From Cytophagales bacterium (GTDB taxonomy: Bacteria > Bacteroidota > Bacteroidia > Cytophagales > 172606-1): a DNA stretch of 64,000 nt. This document shows, piece after piece, positions 1-8,676 of the stretch. The stretch lies in the NCBI GenBank assembly GCA_030448185.1, contig JAUJNL010000010.1, positions 50,201-114,200 of the forward strand, in the 5' to 3' direction. Every line of letters starts with the position of its first letter. The first letter of the stretch is position 1. The notes under the pieces were generated by a model that worked only from the letters and a program-made list of their open reading frames with translations, searched no databases and had not been told where the DNA came from. The position numbers and the translations under genes are program-made.

Positions 1-1072
1 GAATGCTGCCATCATTGAAATTACCGATCATGGTGGCAAATAACTCGTGAGTCCAGCCGCCGGTCAAAGAACCGGGACATGGATTGGGCCATGGAAAAAT
101 CACCGATGGAATCCCAGCCGGTATCGGGCCGAGTAGCCGCAGCATCTGCGAATTGTTATTCCGGAGGGCGCCCAGGTGGTATTGCTGGGTCCAGCCTTTT
201 TCGTGGTCCATCAGGGCACATTCCACCAGTAAGGCTGATTTCAGTTTGAGTATTTCGGTTTGATGTAAAGCTTGACCGCCCCGGATTTTATTGAAAATAG
301 CCGCTATTTCACTATCAGTATAGTCTTCCGCGTAAATCTGCTCCAGCCCGTGGTCCGACACGCGGCAATCCATGGAGGCAAAGAAGTCGTGCCGCTGCCG
401 CAGGGCAGAAAGTAAGGCCTGATAGGAATTAATCTCCACTCCCGAAACCTGGGCCAGTTTATCTAAATAAGCATTATAAATAGCCGGGTTTTCGGCGACA
501 TCTTATCGGGTCGGAAGGCGGGTACTACCTTGACTTCAAATCCGCTGGTTTTTATCTGCTGGTGAAATTCGAGGAATCTACCGGATCATCAGTGGTACAA
601 ACCACTTTTACGTTCATCCGGCGGAGCAAACCGCGAACGGAGAATTCCGGTTGTTTGAGCAGATACGTACCTTCTTCGTAAATCTCCTTTGCCGTTTGCG
701 GATTGAGCACTTTTTGGATGCCGAAGTAGCGTTGCAGCTCTAGGTGCGTCCAATGGTACAAGGTTACGCAAGGTATAGGGCACGGTTTCGGCCCATTTTT
801 CGAATTTCTCGTAATCACTCACATTGCCCGTAATGAATTTCTCATTGATCCCGTTGCCACGCATGGCCCGCCACTTATAGTGGTCACCGTTCAGCCAGAT
901 TTGCGTCAGATTTTCAAAAGACCGGTCCTGGGCAATCTGATCGGGCGGCAGATGACAATGGTAGTCAATAATGGGCATTGGGGCCGCGTGTTCGTGGTAA
1001 AGGTAAGCGGGGCGTATCCGTCCGGAGCAAAAAGTCTTCGGAGAGGAACGATTTTTTAGTTGCTGTTATCAT
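1..1072 (-). CDS. uxaC: Uronate isomerase (glucuronate/galacturonate isomerase), partial and frameshifted
   Basis: UxaC interconverts D-glucuronate and D-fructuronate, or D-galacturonate and D-tagaturonate, in the cytoplasm. The motif [13 protein letters not shown] (here [10 protein letters not shown]), followed by [13 protein letters not shown] and then [14 protein letters not shown], is diagnostic of this amidohydrolase-fold family. The chosen start at 1072 gives [16 protein letters not shown], which matches the family N-terminus. About 110 C-terminal residues of the usual 470 lie beyond the left edge. The frame breaks near 1015, 780, 555 and 500, yet each piece remains highly conserved in order, so single-base errors are likelier than decay. 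It lies on the same strand as uxuA. Confidence 0.9.
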
Positions 1073-1101
1073 ATTGGACCTTGATTTACTTGATTAAAGG
1101 A

Positions 1102-1791
1102 TTACCGGGATGATGAGGTGATTTGCGGATGTGCGGATGAAAAAACACCTATTTTCTTTATCAGGTCGGCAAGCCTGAAGATAACGCCCGGCACAATGTC
1201 AATTGCCGAAGTCCAGCCAGTAATGCGCCAGTCGGCACTGGGTTCAGCGATCATAATTTTGCGGGGCTGAGTGGTAAAAATCCAGATAACTCTCTCTACG
1301 CCGAACTGCAGTAACTGCTCCGTTTCTTGGTGGTAGTATTGCTCCAGCGAGGCAAAATTCTCAAGGTCGGCTTTAGTGTCTACCTCGATTACGACTTTAG
1401 GAGGAACGGAAGCGTATTTATCATCAAAGATAACGTCCTTCAGGACGGATTGTGAGTAAATAGCTATGTCACAAGCCCGCCATGCCTTCTTCTCAAACTG
1501 CAATCCCAACTCGCTGCCCAGGACTTCGTAATCCTCGTCCGGAAGAGTGCGGAATAAGTACTTAAGCAGTGTACTAATTACATAGCTCTGTATTTTACTC
1601 GATCCCCATAATTTCTTCGGCTTGTTTTTGTCCGGCTAATACCTCTTTATATCCCCGGTAATAAATGGGTTTTCCTCCGTCCATTTCATAAATGAGGCCG
1701 TCGGAATGCCGGATTGCTTTTTATGGCCTGTACGGTTCGCGGAAACTTTCCGCTCAGGGCTACCAGGTGTTTTATCTTTTACTGTAGTCAT
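1102..1791 (-). CDS. Uma2 family endonuclease-like protein (DUF820), frameshifted
   Basis: The intact 3' part holds the Uma2 core: ACDIAIYS, then PPKVVIEVDTKAD and GVERVIWIFT, which is the PD-(D/E)XK-type arrangement of D...E-V-D-T-K. The family is abundant in Cyanobacteria and Cytophagales, and its biological role is unsettled. The proposed start at 1791 (MTTVKDKTPGSPERK) is in another frame from the core, and the linking segment (about 1600-1750) needs at least two frame corrections to give the usual N-terminal half with its GxxxRHS-like region. It sits between uxaC and uxuA on the same strand but has no obvious link to uronate metabolism. Confidence 0.7.
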
Positions 1792-1829
1792 AGCCTGTGT
1801 CTTGATTGATTGTCTGAACGGGAAATTTT

Positions 1830-2087
1830 TTACTCCTTTTTCAGCTTAAGTACGGTTACTTCGGTTTCGGCCAGTTCCTCATCTACATGAAAATTATTGT
1901 CAGCAATGGGTTTTCCAATTATCCGCTTTGAAATATTGAAACATGCATTTATAAATCCAGATCCTTTTTTCCTCTTCGGCTTAGGCCCATAGTCAATCAG
2001 TGAACCCTCATAATTTTCAATCAGCTTCGTCCTAACCCTTTGCCCATTACTAATTAGCGAAAAAACCGTATACCTGAGCATTTTCAT
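1830..2087 (-). CDS. Hypothetical protein, 85 aa
   Basis: A short basic protein beginning MKMLRYTVFSLISNGQRV and ending in a charged tail (TEVTVLKLKKE). I recognise no family and see no signal peptide or membrane helix. It is 39 bp upstream of the Uma2 start on the same strand, so the two may be co-transcribed. The central segment is rich in Lys, Gly and Arg (GPKPKRKKGSG). It could be the C-terminal part of a longer broken gene, but nothing upstream to 2490 supports that. Confidence 0.45.
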   Translation of the reverse strand: MKMLRYTVFSLISNGQRVRTKLIENYEGSLIDYGPKPKRKKGSGFINACFNISKRIIGKPIADNNFHVDEELAETEVTVLKLKKE

Positions 2088-2224
2088 GATACACCTGAAG
2101 CGTCATCAGACAATCATTGAACAAGGAGCGAACTGCATTTTCGAGTTTACTTGGTTCTTCCAGAAAGAATTCATCTATCAATTCATTATAAGTAGATCAC
2201 TAGAATTAGTTTGTACTATTTTTT

Positions 2225-2299
2225 GTCATTCCCGGAGGGAATCTTCTCCGATTAAAACGGTGATTGGCCTACATCGAGAAGATTTCCTCCGGGAATGAC
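2225..2299. repeat. Inverted repeat, GTCATTCCCGGAGG family (copy 1)
   Basis: Two 24-base arms (2225-2248 and 2276-2299) are inverted copies that differ at one base, around a 27-base loop. The outer half GTCATTCCCGGAGG recurs at 29801-29823. This is an interspersed intergenic element. The rest of 2088-2490 contains no gene I can support. Confidence 0.8.
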
Positions 2300-2490
2300 G
2301 GTTAGGAGAAACGTCTAAAGTAATTTGTAAAGAACTACTTATCCCTTCGTACCTGCGATTAATTGCCGCTACCTGATTGAGCAGATTACTGATGCTTTGC
2401 ATTTTTCTCATTGCTATCACGGGTTAAAACCGGGGCAATTATTTTTAATCCTACAGTTAAAACTGGAGGCAACAGGACAGGTCCTACTTC

Positions 2491-3722
2491 TTACCTCCGA
2501 CATCCGCATTCCGATATTCTTCTTGCCTCACAGCTCCTGCCGCTACTTCCCTCTATTTCCAGCATCCGCTCAATGCCCATTTCAGGCCGCGTAATTCCGC
2601 CAGCCCTCGCAGGCGGCCAATAGCCGAGTAAGTAGCCGGGATTGGTCTTTTTGTGTAAATCGTCCAGCATCTGGTGGCCGTGGTCCGGGCGGAAGGAATG
2701 CGGTTTGGCAGGTCCCCGGCGCTTCTGCTCTTGTACCAGCTCCAGCATTACACTAAACATATCGGCATCGCCTTCCAGGTGATTAACGTAGAAATTACCT
2801 TCGGCATCTCGCTGGGTACTCCTGCAAATGCACAAAATTAATCTTGTTGGCCAGTCGTTTGACCATTCCCGGCAGGTCGTTGTCCGGTCGTACGCCATAG
2901 GAGCCCGTACAGAAACATAACCCATTGGCCGGCAGATCAATCACTTCGGTCAGCCACCGGGCATCGGCTTCGGTACTCACAATCCGGGGCAGTCCTAGTA
3001 TCGGGTAAGGGCGGGTCATCGGGATGAATTGTTAGCTTCATGCCTGCTTCCTGGGCTACCGGAACTACTTTTTCGCAGAAAGTGTTCAGGTTTCCCCGCA
3101 ATTTCTTTTCGCCGACAGACTGATACGTATCCAGTGCGGCTTGAAAGGCTTCTACCGTAAAGCTTTCTTCGGAACCCGGCAGACCGGCAATAATGTTAAG
3201 GGTCAACCGGTGTACTTTTTCCGCGTTCAATTGCTCGAAACAAGCTTTTGCCTTCTGCTTTCGGTCTTCGGTGTAGTGTTTTCCGGCTCCCGGACGTTTC
3301 AGGATAAACAATTCAAAGGCGGCAAATTCATTGGCATCAAACCGTAAGGCTTTGGAACCATCTTCTACCACGTAAGCCAGATCCGTGCGGGTCCAGTCAA
3401 GTACGGGCATGAAATTGTAGCAAACCGTATGGATGCCACACCCACTCAGATTGACCAGGGATTCTGGTAGTTCCGGATATTCGTCCCGCGGCCGCTGCCC
3501 GTTTTGATATTTTCGTGAACGGGGACGCTTTCTGCGGACCAGGTCAGTCCGGCGGCTTCAATCTCCGCTTGACGCTTCCTGATTTCTTCCACCGGCCATA
3601 CCTGTCCATTGGGGATATGGTGCAGGGCGGAAACCACGCCAGTAGCACCGGCCTGCCGGATATCCGACAGACTTACGGGATCTTTCAGGGCCGAACCAAC
3701 GCCAGGTTTGCTCTAAAGGCAT
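2491..3722 (-). CDS. uxuA: Mannonate dehydratase, frameshifted
   Basis: UxuA dehydrates D-mannonate to 2-keto-3-deoxygluconate, the step after fructuronate reduction. Recognisable blocks in order are [12 protein letters not shown] (start, 3722), [69 protein letters not shown] and [12 protein letters not shown], which together cover the whole protein including the metal-binding His and Asp motifs. The blocks occupy at least five frames (shifts near 3660, 3440, 3035, 2940-2990 and 2815). The length fits the usual 390-400 residues. It is divergent from uxaB, and the two share a regulatory region with a LacI-type palindrome. Confidence 0.9.
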
Positions 3723-3818
3723 ATATTTGATTAGATGATTAGTTAATGTGCTATTATAGCCACTGTCGCCCAATTTTACGTGCGCGCATCTGGCGTTTGC
3801 TACAGCACTTAACAATAG

Positions 3819-3838
3819 TTATGCAATCGTTTGCATAA
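3819..3838. promoter_or_regulatory. LacI-family-type operator palindrome in the uxuA/uxaB divergent region
   Basis: TTATGCAATCGTTTGCATAA is a near-perfect 20-bp palindrome centred on CG (9 of 10 positions match). Its core, at 3822-3835, exactly fits TGNAANCGNTTNCA, the pattern bound by many LacI/GalR-family regulators. It lies about 97 bp upstream of uxuA and 100 bp upstream of uxaB, so one bound regulator could control both. The regulator itself is not in the window. Its assignment to a hexuronate-responsive LacI protein is inference. Confidence 0.6.
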
Positions 3839-3937
3839 TTACACAAAAGCTCCGATACTTGTCAATAGTAATTCATATAAATTCCAGTTTTACACAAAAT
3901 TCTATTCTTAACTGACCACTATTTTACTCCTTATTCC

Positions 3938-5473
3938 ATGCACACTTCACCCATCCGACTCAATAAGTCCCTGCTGCAAAGAGATATCAACCCGGTAAAT
4001 TACCGGTTACTTTCCCGCACCTGGGGAATTTTTCGCTGCCCGAACGGGTACTGCAATCGGAACCGGCGTATTGCTGCGGGGACTGCCGGATTATTTCATT
4101 GATAAAGCGAATCGCAGGGGGATTTTCAATGGCCGGGTGGTCGTCGTGAAATCAACGGATGCGGGTAGTGCCGATGCCTTCACGGAACAGGACAATTTGT
4201 ACACGGTCTGCGTCCGGGGAGTGGAGAAAGGCAAGCAGATGGAAAAATACGTAGTGAATGCATCCATCAGCCGGACGCTTTCGGCCCGAGAGGGCACTGG
4301 AAAGAAATTCTGGACTGTGCTTACCGCCTGAGATAAAGATTATCCTCTCCAATACGACCGAAGTAGGGATACAATTGACCGAAGATAACGTATTAGCGCA
4401 GCCGCCGGCCTCTTTCCCGGGCAAACTGACTGCCTTTCTGCTTGAACGGTACCGTGCCTAAGGGCAGCCCCGAAAGCGGCATGGTAATCGTTCCCTGCGA
4501 ACTGATTGTGGACAACGGCAAAAAACTGAAGGAGATTGTGCTCGAATTGTCACGGCGAAACGGCCTGGAACCCGCCTTTATCGAGTGGGTTGAAGGACAC
4601 AACACGTTCTGCAACTCGCTGGTAGACCGCATTGTACCCGGCAAACCAGATGAAGCCGAAATGGCCAAAATGACGGATCTGCTGGGCTATACCGACGAAT
4701 TGCTGGCAGTTTCGGAAGTATACCGGTTGTGGGCCATTGAAGGCGGCGAAAAAGTAAAAAGAGTACTGTCCTTCGAAAAAGCCGATGAAGGCATGTTTAT
4801 TCAATCCGATATTACGCCGTACCGCGAAAGAAAACTGCGGCTGCTCAACGGCACACATACCATCAGTGTCGGACTGGGCTACCTGTGCGGCCTGCAGACG
4901 GTGGGAGACTGCATGAAAGATCCGGCAATGAGCCAGTTCATCTACAATGTAGTACACCAGGAGATAGTACCCGCCGTACCCGTAGACGAAGAAAGTGCCC
5001 GGACCTTTGCCGATGAAGTATTGGACCGCTTCCGGAATCCTTTTGTGGTACACCCGCTAATCAATATTACCCTACAGTATACTTCCAAAATGAAAATGAG
5101 GAACGTGCAGACTTTTCTGAATTACTATCAGAAATACGGCACGGCTCCGGCTTATCTTTCGCTGGGCTTTGCGGCCTATCTGCTGTTTATGAAAGCGGTT
5201 AAAGCAGAAAACGGCAATTATTTCGGGGAGCTCAATGGACAGTTATACCCGATTAAGGATGAGCAGGCAGGCTATTTTTATGAGCAGTGGCAAGCCCTTA
5301 AGGACAATGATTATCAATCGTTTACAGCCACCATTTTAGCCAATAAACAGCTATGGGATACCGACCTGAACCAGCTTCCGGATTTTACCCGTACAATCAG
5401 TCAATATCTGGAGAACTTAATGCGGCACGGGGCCGTTCATACGATACGGCAGTTTACCCATGCTGCTTTGTAG
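3938..5473 (+). CDS. uxaB: Tagaturonate reductase (altronate oxidoreductase), frameshifted near the N-terminus
   Basis: UxaB reduces D-tagaturonate to D-altronate with NADH, a mannitol-dehydrogenase-family reaction. The start at 3938 gives MHTSPIRLNKSLLQ. After correction it continues LPERVLQFGTGVLLRGLPDYFID (Rossmann loop), and from 4442 a single open frame carries VIVPCELIVDNG, EWVEGHNTFCNSLVDRIVP (catalytic Lys/Asn/His region of this family) and a C-terminal helical domain ending RQFTHAAL. Frame changes occur near 4050, 4315 and 4440; one is explained by a missing T in the expected CAATTCGGAACC at about 4055. The total length of about 511 codons fits the family. It is followed by a long inverted repeat. 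Confidence 0.9.
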
Positions 5474-5477
5474 GTAT

Positions 5478-5576
5478 TGAGTGACTGAGTGATTGAGAGA
5501 ATGAGTGATTAAATATTTCGAAGAAAATGATTTAGAAAAACTTATTCACTCATTCTCTCAATCATTCAGTCACTCA
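5478..5576. repeat. Long inverted repeat of TGAGTGA-type words
   Basis: Arms at 5478-5508 and 5546-5576 are 31 bp each and match in 30 positions when inverted; the loop is 37 bases and AT-rich. Each arm is itself an imperfect tandem of TGAGTGA/TGAGAGA words. It lies right after the uxaB stop and could fold into a strong hairpin that ends transcription, although there is no clean U-tract. Confidence 0.85.
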
Positions 5577-5593
5577 TTCACTCAGTTAATCCC

Positions 5594-6589
5594 ATGCGAC
5601 AGCAATTAAAGTTTCTGGTTATTTCGCTGGCCTTGCTTACCCTGGTGGCTTTCGTTCTGTTTGTGGTCAATCAGGTAGCCGGTATTTATACATTGGCCAA
5701 AGCCGTTCACCCGGGCTTTGGCCTGGCGGTGTTGTGGTCGTTGATTCTGTTATTTGTCGGATTATTTTCGCTGCCCGTGTATCTGTATCTGCGGCTACCC
5801 AAACCCCTGCCCTTACCGGAGAATGACGAAGGCCGCGTGGCGTATTTCCAGGCGCTGGGCAAACGGCTGGGCCGCAACCGCCTGCTAACCGGTGAACAAT
5901 TTAATTGGACTGAGGAAAAAGAAATCCAGCGGGCCCTGACCCTACTCGACAACCGGGCCGACAACATGATCCAGAACACCGCAAAAAGTGTTTTCCTGAC
6001 TACGGCTATCTCCCAGAACGGCAAGCTTGACGCCCTGACGGTACTTATTACCCATTCCAAACTGGTTTGGGACATTGCCCATGTCTACTACCAGCGTCCC
6101 TCGCTGCGGGATCTGACGACTCTGTATGCCAATGTCGGGGCGACTACTTTTATGGCCAGCCAGATCGAAGACATCGACTTATCGGAGCATTTAGAGCCGG
6201 TACTGGGCAATCTGCTGCAAAACTCAGCCCTGAAATCGGTACCCTTTGTCGGATCGGTCAGCGGGCTTATTATGGATTCGCTGATGGAAGGCACGGTGAA
6301 TGCCTTTTTAACCCTTAGGGTAGGCATTATTACCAAACGCTATTGTGGCTCCCTGACTACGCAGCTCCGCGGACAAGTCCGGCGGGCCGCTTACCGGGAA
6401 GCTGCCGGCATGCTGGGCCAGATTGTACGGTCGGTATCCGGGCAAGTGGTCCGGTCCATTACCGATTCCGTAAAAAGGTCAGGAGCCAATACGGTAAAGT
6501 CGGGATTACAGGTGGCAGGCCGGGCTTCGGACCGGGTCCGGAGTTGGTTCGGCAATGCAACACCCAATGTCGGCCCTACAGATGGGTAA
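5594..6589 (+). CDS. DUF697/YcjF-like membrane protein
   Basis: A 331-residue protein with two N-terminal membrane helices (about residues 7-30 and 42-66), followed by a soluble region with the run NMIQNTAKSVFLTTAISQNGKLDAL and VWDIAHVYYQRPS, which resembles the DUF697 domain (GTPase-associated, often seen with YcjX-type proteins). The tail is basic and Ser/Val-rich (IVRSVSGQVVRSITDSVKRS). The function is unknown; no GTPase partner is adjacent. The frame is intact and starts 18 bp after the inverted repeat. Confidence 0.65.
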   Translation: MRQQLKFLVISLALLTLVAFVLFVVNQVAGIYTLAKAVHPGFGLAVLWSLILLFVGLFSLPVYLYLRLPKPLPLPENDEGRVAYFQALGKRLGRNRLLTGEQFNWTEEKEIQRALTLLDNRADNMIQNTAKSVFLTTAISQNGKLDALTVLITHSKLVWDIAHVYYQRPSLRDLTTLYANVGATTFMASQIEDIDLSEHLEPVLGNLLQNSALKSVPFVGSVSGLIMDSLMEGTVNAFLTLRVGIITKRYCGSLTTQLRGQVRRAAYREAAGMLGQIVRSVSGQVVRSITDSVKRSGANTVKSGLQVAGRASDRVRSWFGNATPNVGPTDG

Positions 6590-6611
6590 TCGCCTTAAGC
6601 AGACTGCTCGG

Positions 6612-6833
6612 TTAATGTTTGGCTATCTCCTCTAAAGAAAGCCCGGTTATTCTGGCAATCTTTTCAACCGGATCTCTTTCTCTTTTCATTTCTCTGGTAA
6701 TATTGAGTTTCTCCTCAAGTTTTCCTTCTTGTTTACCTTGTAGTCTACCTTCTTCCAAGGCTCTTCTTTCAGCAGTCTCCGGCACGCTGTAATTATCCCG
6801 GCAGCTTTTCAGACTTTGCTCATAAGTTCTCAT
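6612..6833 (-). pseudogene. Remnant of an Rpn-family (PD-(D/E)XK) recombination-promoting nuclease
   Basis: Only the C-terminal tail survives: a SLKSCRDNYS motif, a Gly/Glu/Lys-rich coiled stretch (EEGRLQGKQEGKLEEKLN) and the terminal helix MKRERDPVEKIARITGLSLEEIAKH. This tail is characteristic of Rpn/YhgA nucleases in Cytophagales, but the N-terminal nuclease domain of about 220 residues is missing upstream. It is therefore a decayed copy. Confidence 0.65.
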
Positions 6834-6898
6834 TTTTCATGCATTCAAAATGTGCTTTCCAATAGTGAAAAGGAATGTCCGTCTGTATTCAGCGAAGT

Positions 6899-7581
6899 CT
6901 ACTTCTTAGCCGCCGTCTTTTTAATCAGCGTACTTAGGGGCTTTTCGATATTAAAATACAAGGTCTTCAGATGATACTCATTTGGCTGCCCGATTTGCAG
7001 CAAGTCCCATTTGTTTTCCACCACCGATTGGTTGGTTACCGTAAGGCCCAGCAGGTTAGTGATCATCCCTTCGTCGCTGGGTCGGGTGATTACATAAGCC
7101 GTTTCCTTCGTCAGGCCGTCTCCGCTGTCAAGAATTACTTCACTCAGTTTTCGGAATTTATAGTCCCAGAGCTTGGCTTCCTTATTTTTCAACTCAGTAA
7201 GGGAGGCCGACAAGGCAAAAAATAGTGGTAAGGTCAAAGGGTTCGGTGGCTATTACCTGTTTGCCCAGGGCAACGGCTTTAGCGTATTCTTCATTCTGTA
7301 AGGCCCAGTTCAGCGCTACCTTCTTTTGATTTTTTTCCGTAAGGTGCGTAACCGGCAGCAGCGACTTGTCCATAATATAAGTGTTTGTATTCTTCCTTGG
7401 TGAGGGTAGTATCATTGCGTTTGTACCGCTCTGCCAGCTTCGGAAAATAGTACTTGGACTGGGCATTGTTCACTGCCTGCTCGATAGCCGTGAAATTGAT
7501 TTTGGAAAGTTGCTGGGCTTGTACCGGAAGCCCGACCAGAAGGGCGATCAGCGTACCGATCAAACTGCTTCGTGTGTGCAT
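6899..7581 (-). CDS. Secreted DUF4919-type protein, frameshifted
   Basis: The start at 7581 (MHTRSSLIGTLIALLVGLPV, cut before QAQQ) gives a clear signal peptide; the in-frame Met at 7602 would spoil it. The next block, KYYFPKLAERYKRNDTTLT followed by EEYKHLYYGQVAAAGYAPYG, matches the start of DUF4919. The middle (SLLPVTHLTEKNQKKVALNWAL) and the C-terminus (DGLTKETAYVITRPSDEG, then YFNIEKPLSTLIKKTAAKK) lie in other frames, with shifts near 7385 and 7220. The role is unknown; such proteins are exported to the periplasm or outer membrane. Confidence 0.65.
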
Positions 7582-7799
7582 AAGGATGAAGAGGATCGGC
7601 AATTTACACTTTTCGCGATTTCTTCCCGGTAAAAGCAGACTTGAATCAGCTTGCCCGTTGCAGACTTAATGCACAATACCGGTTACCTAAGCCTGAATAA
7701 TATCCATTATTTGTGGCTAGTCAGCTGATGTATATCTAATTGTCTTTTATTTGCGTATATCTCTCGGTTTTCACTCTACCGGTAACCCAGCCATTGCGT

Positions 7800-8462
7800 A
7801 TGCCCACCAAGAAACACTCATTCTTTTACCGCAATGGCCTAACCATTGTATTACTGATTCTTTTTTTTATATCCCTCATTGGTCAGATCCTGACGGGTTG
7901 GAAAGAGTTTAACGAAAACATCACCCAAGAGGGCGGCGCAGCCGTTTCCCTTGCCCAATACCTGACAACCGGCCACTTTCTCCAGGTTACCTTCGAAAAC
8001 TGGGAGAGTGAATTTCTGCAAATGTTTGCTTATGTGCTGCTTACAGTCCGGCTCAAGCAGTGGGGCTCTTCCGAATCAAAGCCTATCGATGGTGAAGATC
8101 CGGTTGACCGGGAGCCTCAACCCGGCCCTAAAGCTCCCTGGCCCGTGAACCGGGGCGGCTGGTGGCTGAAATTGTATAAAAACTCACTGAGTCTGGCTTT
8201 TTTGTTCCTGTTCCTGATTTCCTGGGCCCTCCATGCTTACGGCAGTTTTAAAGACTACCGCCTGGAGAAAAGTCTGAAAGGCCTTCCACCTAAAGATTTT
8301 ATCGGATATTTGGGCGAATCCCGTTTCTGGTTTGAATCCTTTCAGAACTGGCAAAGTGAGTTTCTGGCGGTGATTTCCATTGTCGTATTATCTATTTTCC
8401 TCCGCCAGCAGGGTTCTCCGGAATCCAAACCGGTTGATGCCCCGGATGAGGAGAATGAATAA
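7800..8462 (+). CDS. DUF6766 family membrane protein with internal duplication
   Basis: A 220-residue membrane protein. The start at 7800 (MPTKKHSFFYRNGLTIVLL) is preferred over the Met at 7740 because it matches the family N-terminus. The two halves are related: each has a membrane helix, then a stretch like FENWESEFLQMFAYVLLTVRL or FQNWQSEFLAVISIVVLSIFL, then a cytoplasmic tag (KQWGSSESKP / RQQGSPESKP). The result is four membrane segments arranged as two repeats. The function is unknown. The frame is intact. Confidence 0.7.
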   Translation: MPTKKHSFFYRNGLTIVLLILFFISLIGQILTGWKEFNENITQEGGAAVSLAQYLTTGHFLQVTFENWESEFLQMFAYVLLTVRLKQWGSSESKPIDGEDPVDREPQPGPKAPWPVNRGGWWLKLYKNSLSLAFLFLFLISWALHAYGSFKDYRLEKSLKGLPPKDFIGYLGESRFWFESFQNWQSEFLAVISIVVLSIFLRQQGSPESKPVDAPDEENE

Positions 8463-8464
8463 GT

Positions 8465-8674
8465 GTCTGAACCGCTGATGGAAATGATGAAAGGATAAGG
8501 ATGATGGCATTGACGGAATTTTGACTCCTGATTCGGTCTATCCCGTTAAGGGTCCAAAGTAGCGTTTACAAAATGATAGACGAGAGTAAACTCTTGAAAT
8601 GATGATAATCTTGTAATCCTAAAAATATTTATCATCCTGTCTATCCTCCGCATCATTTCCATCAGCGGTTCAGA
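8465..8674. repeat. Inverted repeat with perfect 24-bp arms
   Basis: TCTGAACCGCTGATGGAAATGATG-type arms at 8465-8488 and 8651-8674 are exact inverted copies about 160 bp apart, and the similarity continues inward with gaps (AGGATAAGGATGAT against its complement near 8630). It separates two convergent genes. It looks like a mobile or REP-type intergenic element rather than a terminator. Confidence 0.8.
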
Positions 8675-8676
8675 TA

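Noticed and set aside
2226..2420. Short minus-strand ORF starting MIAMRKMQSISNLLNQV
   Set aside because: Its second half reads through the inverted repeat at 2225-2299 and no family is recognisable.
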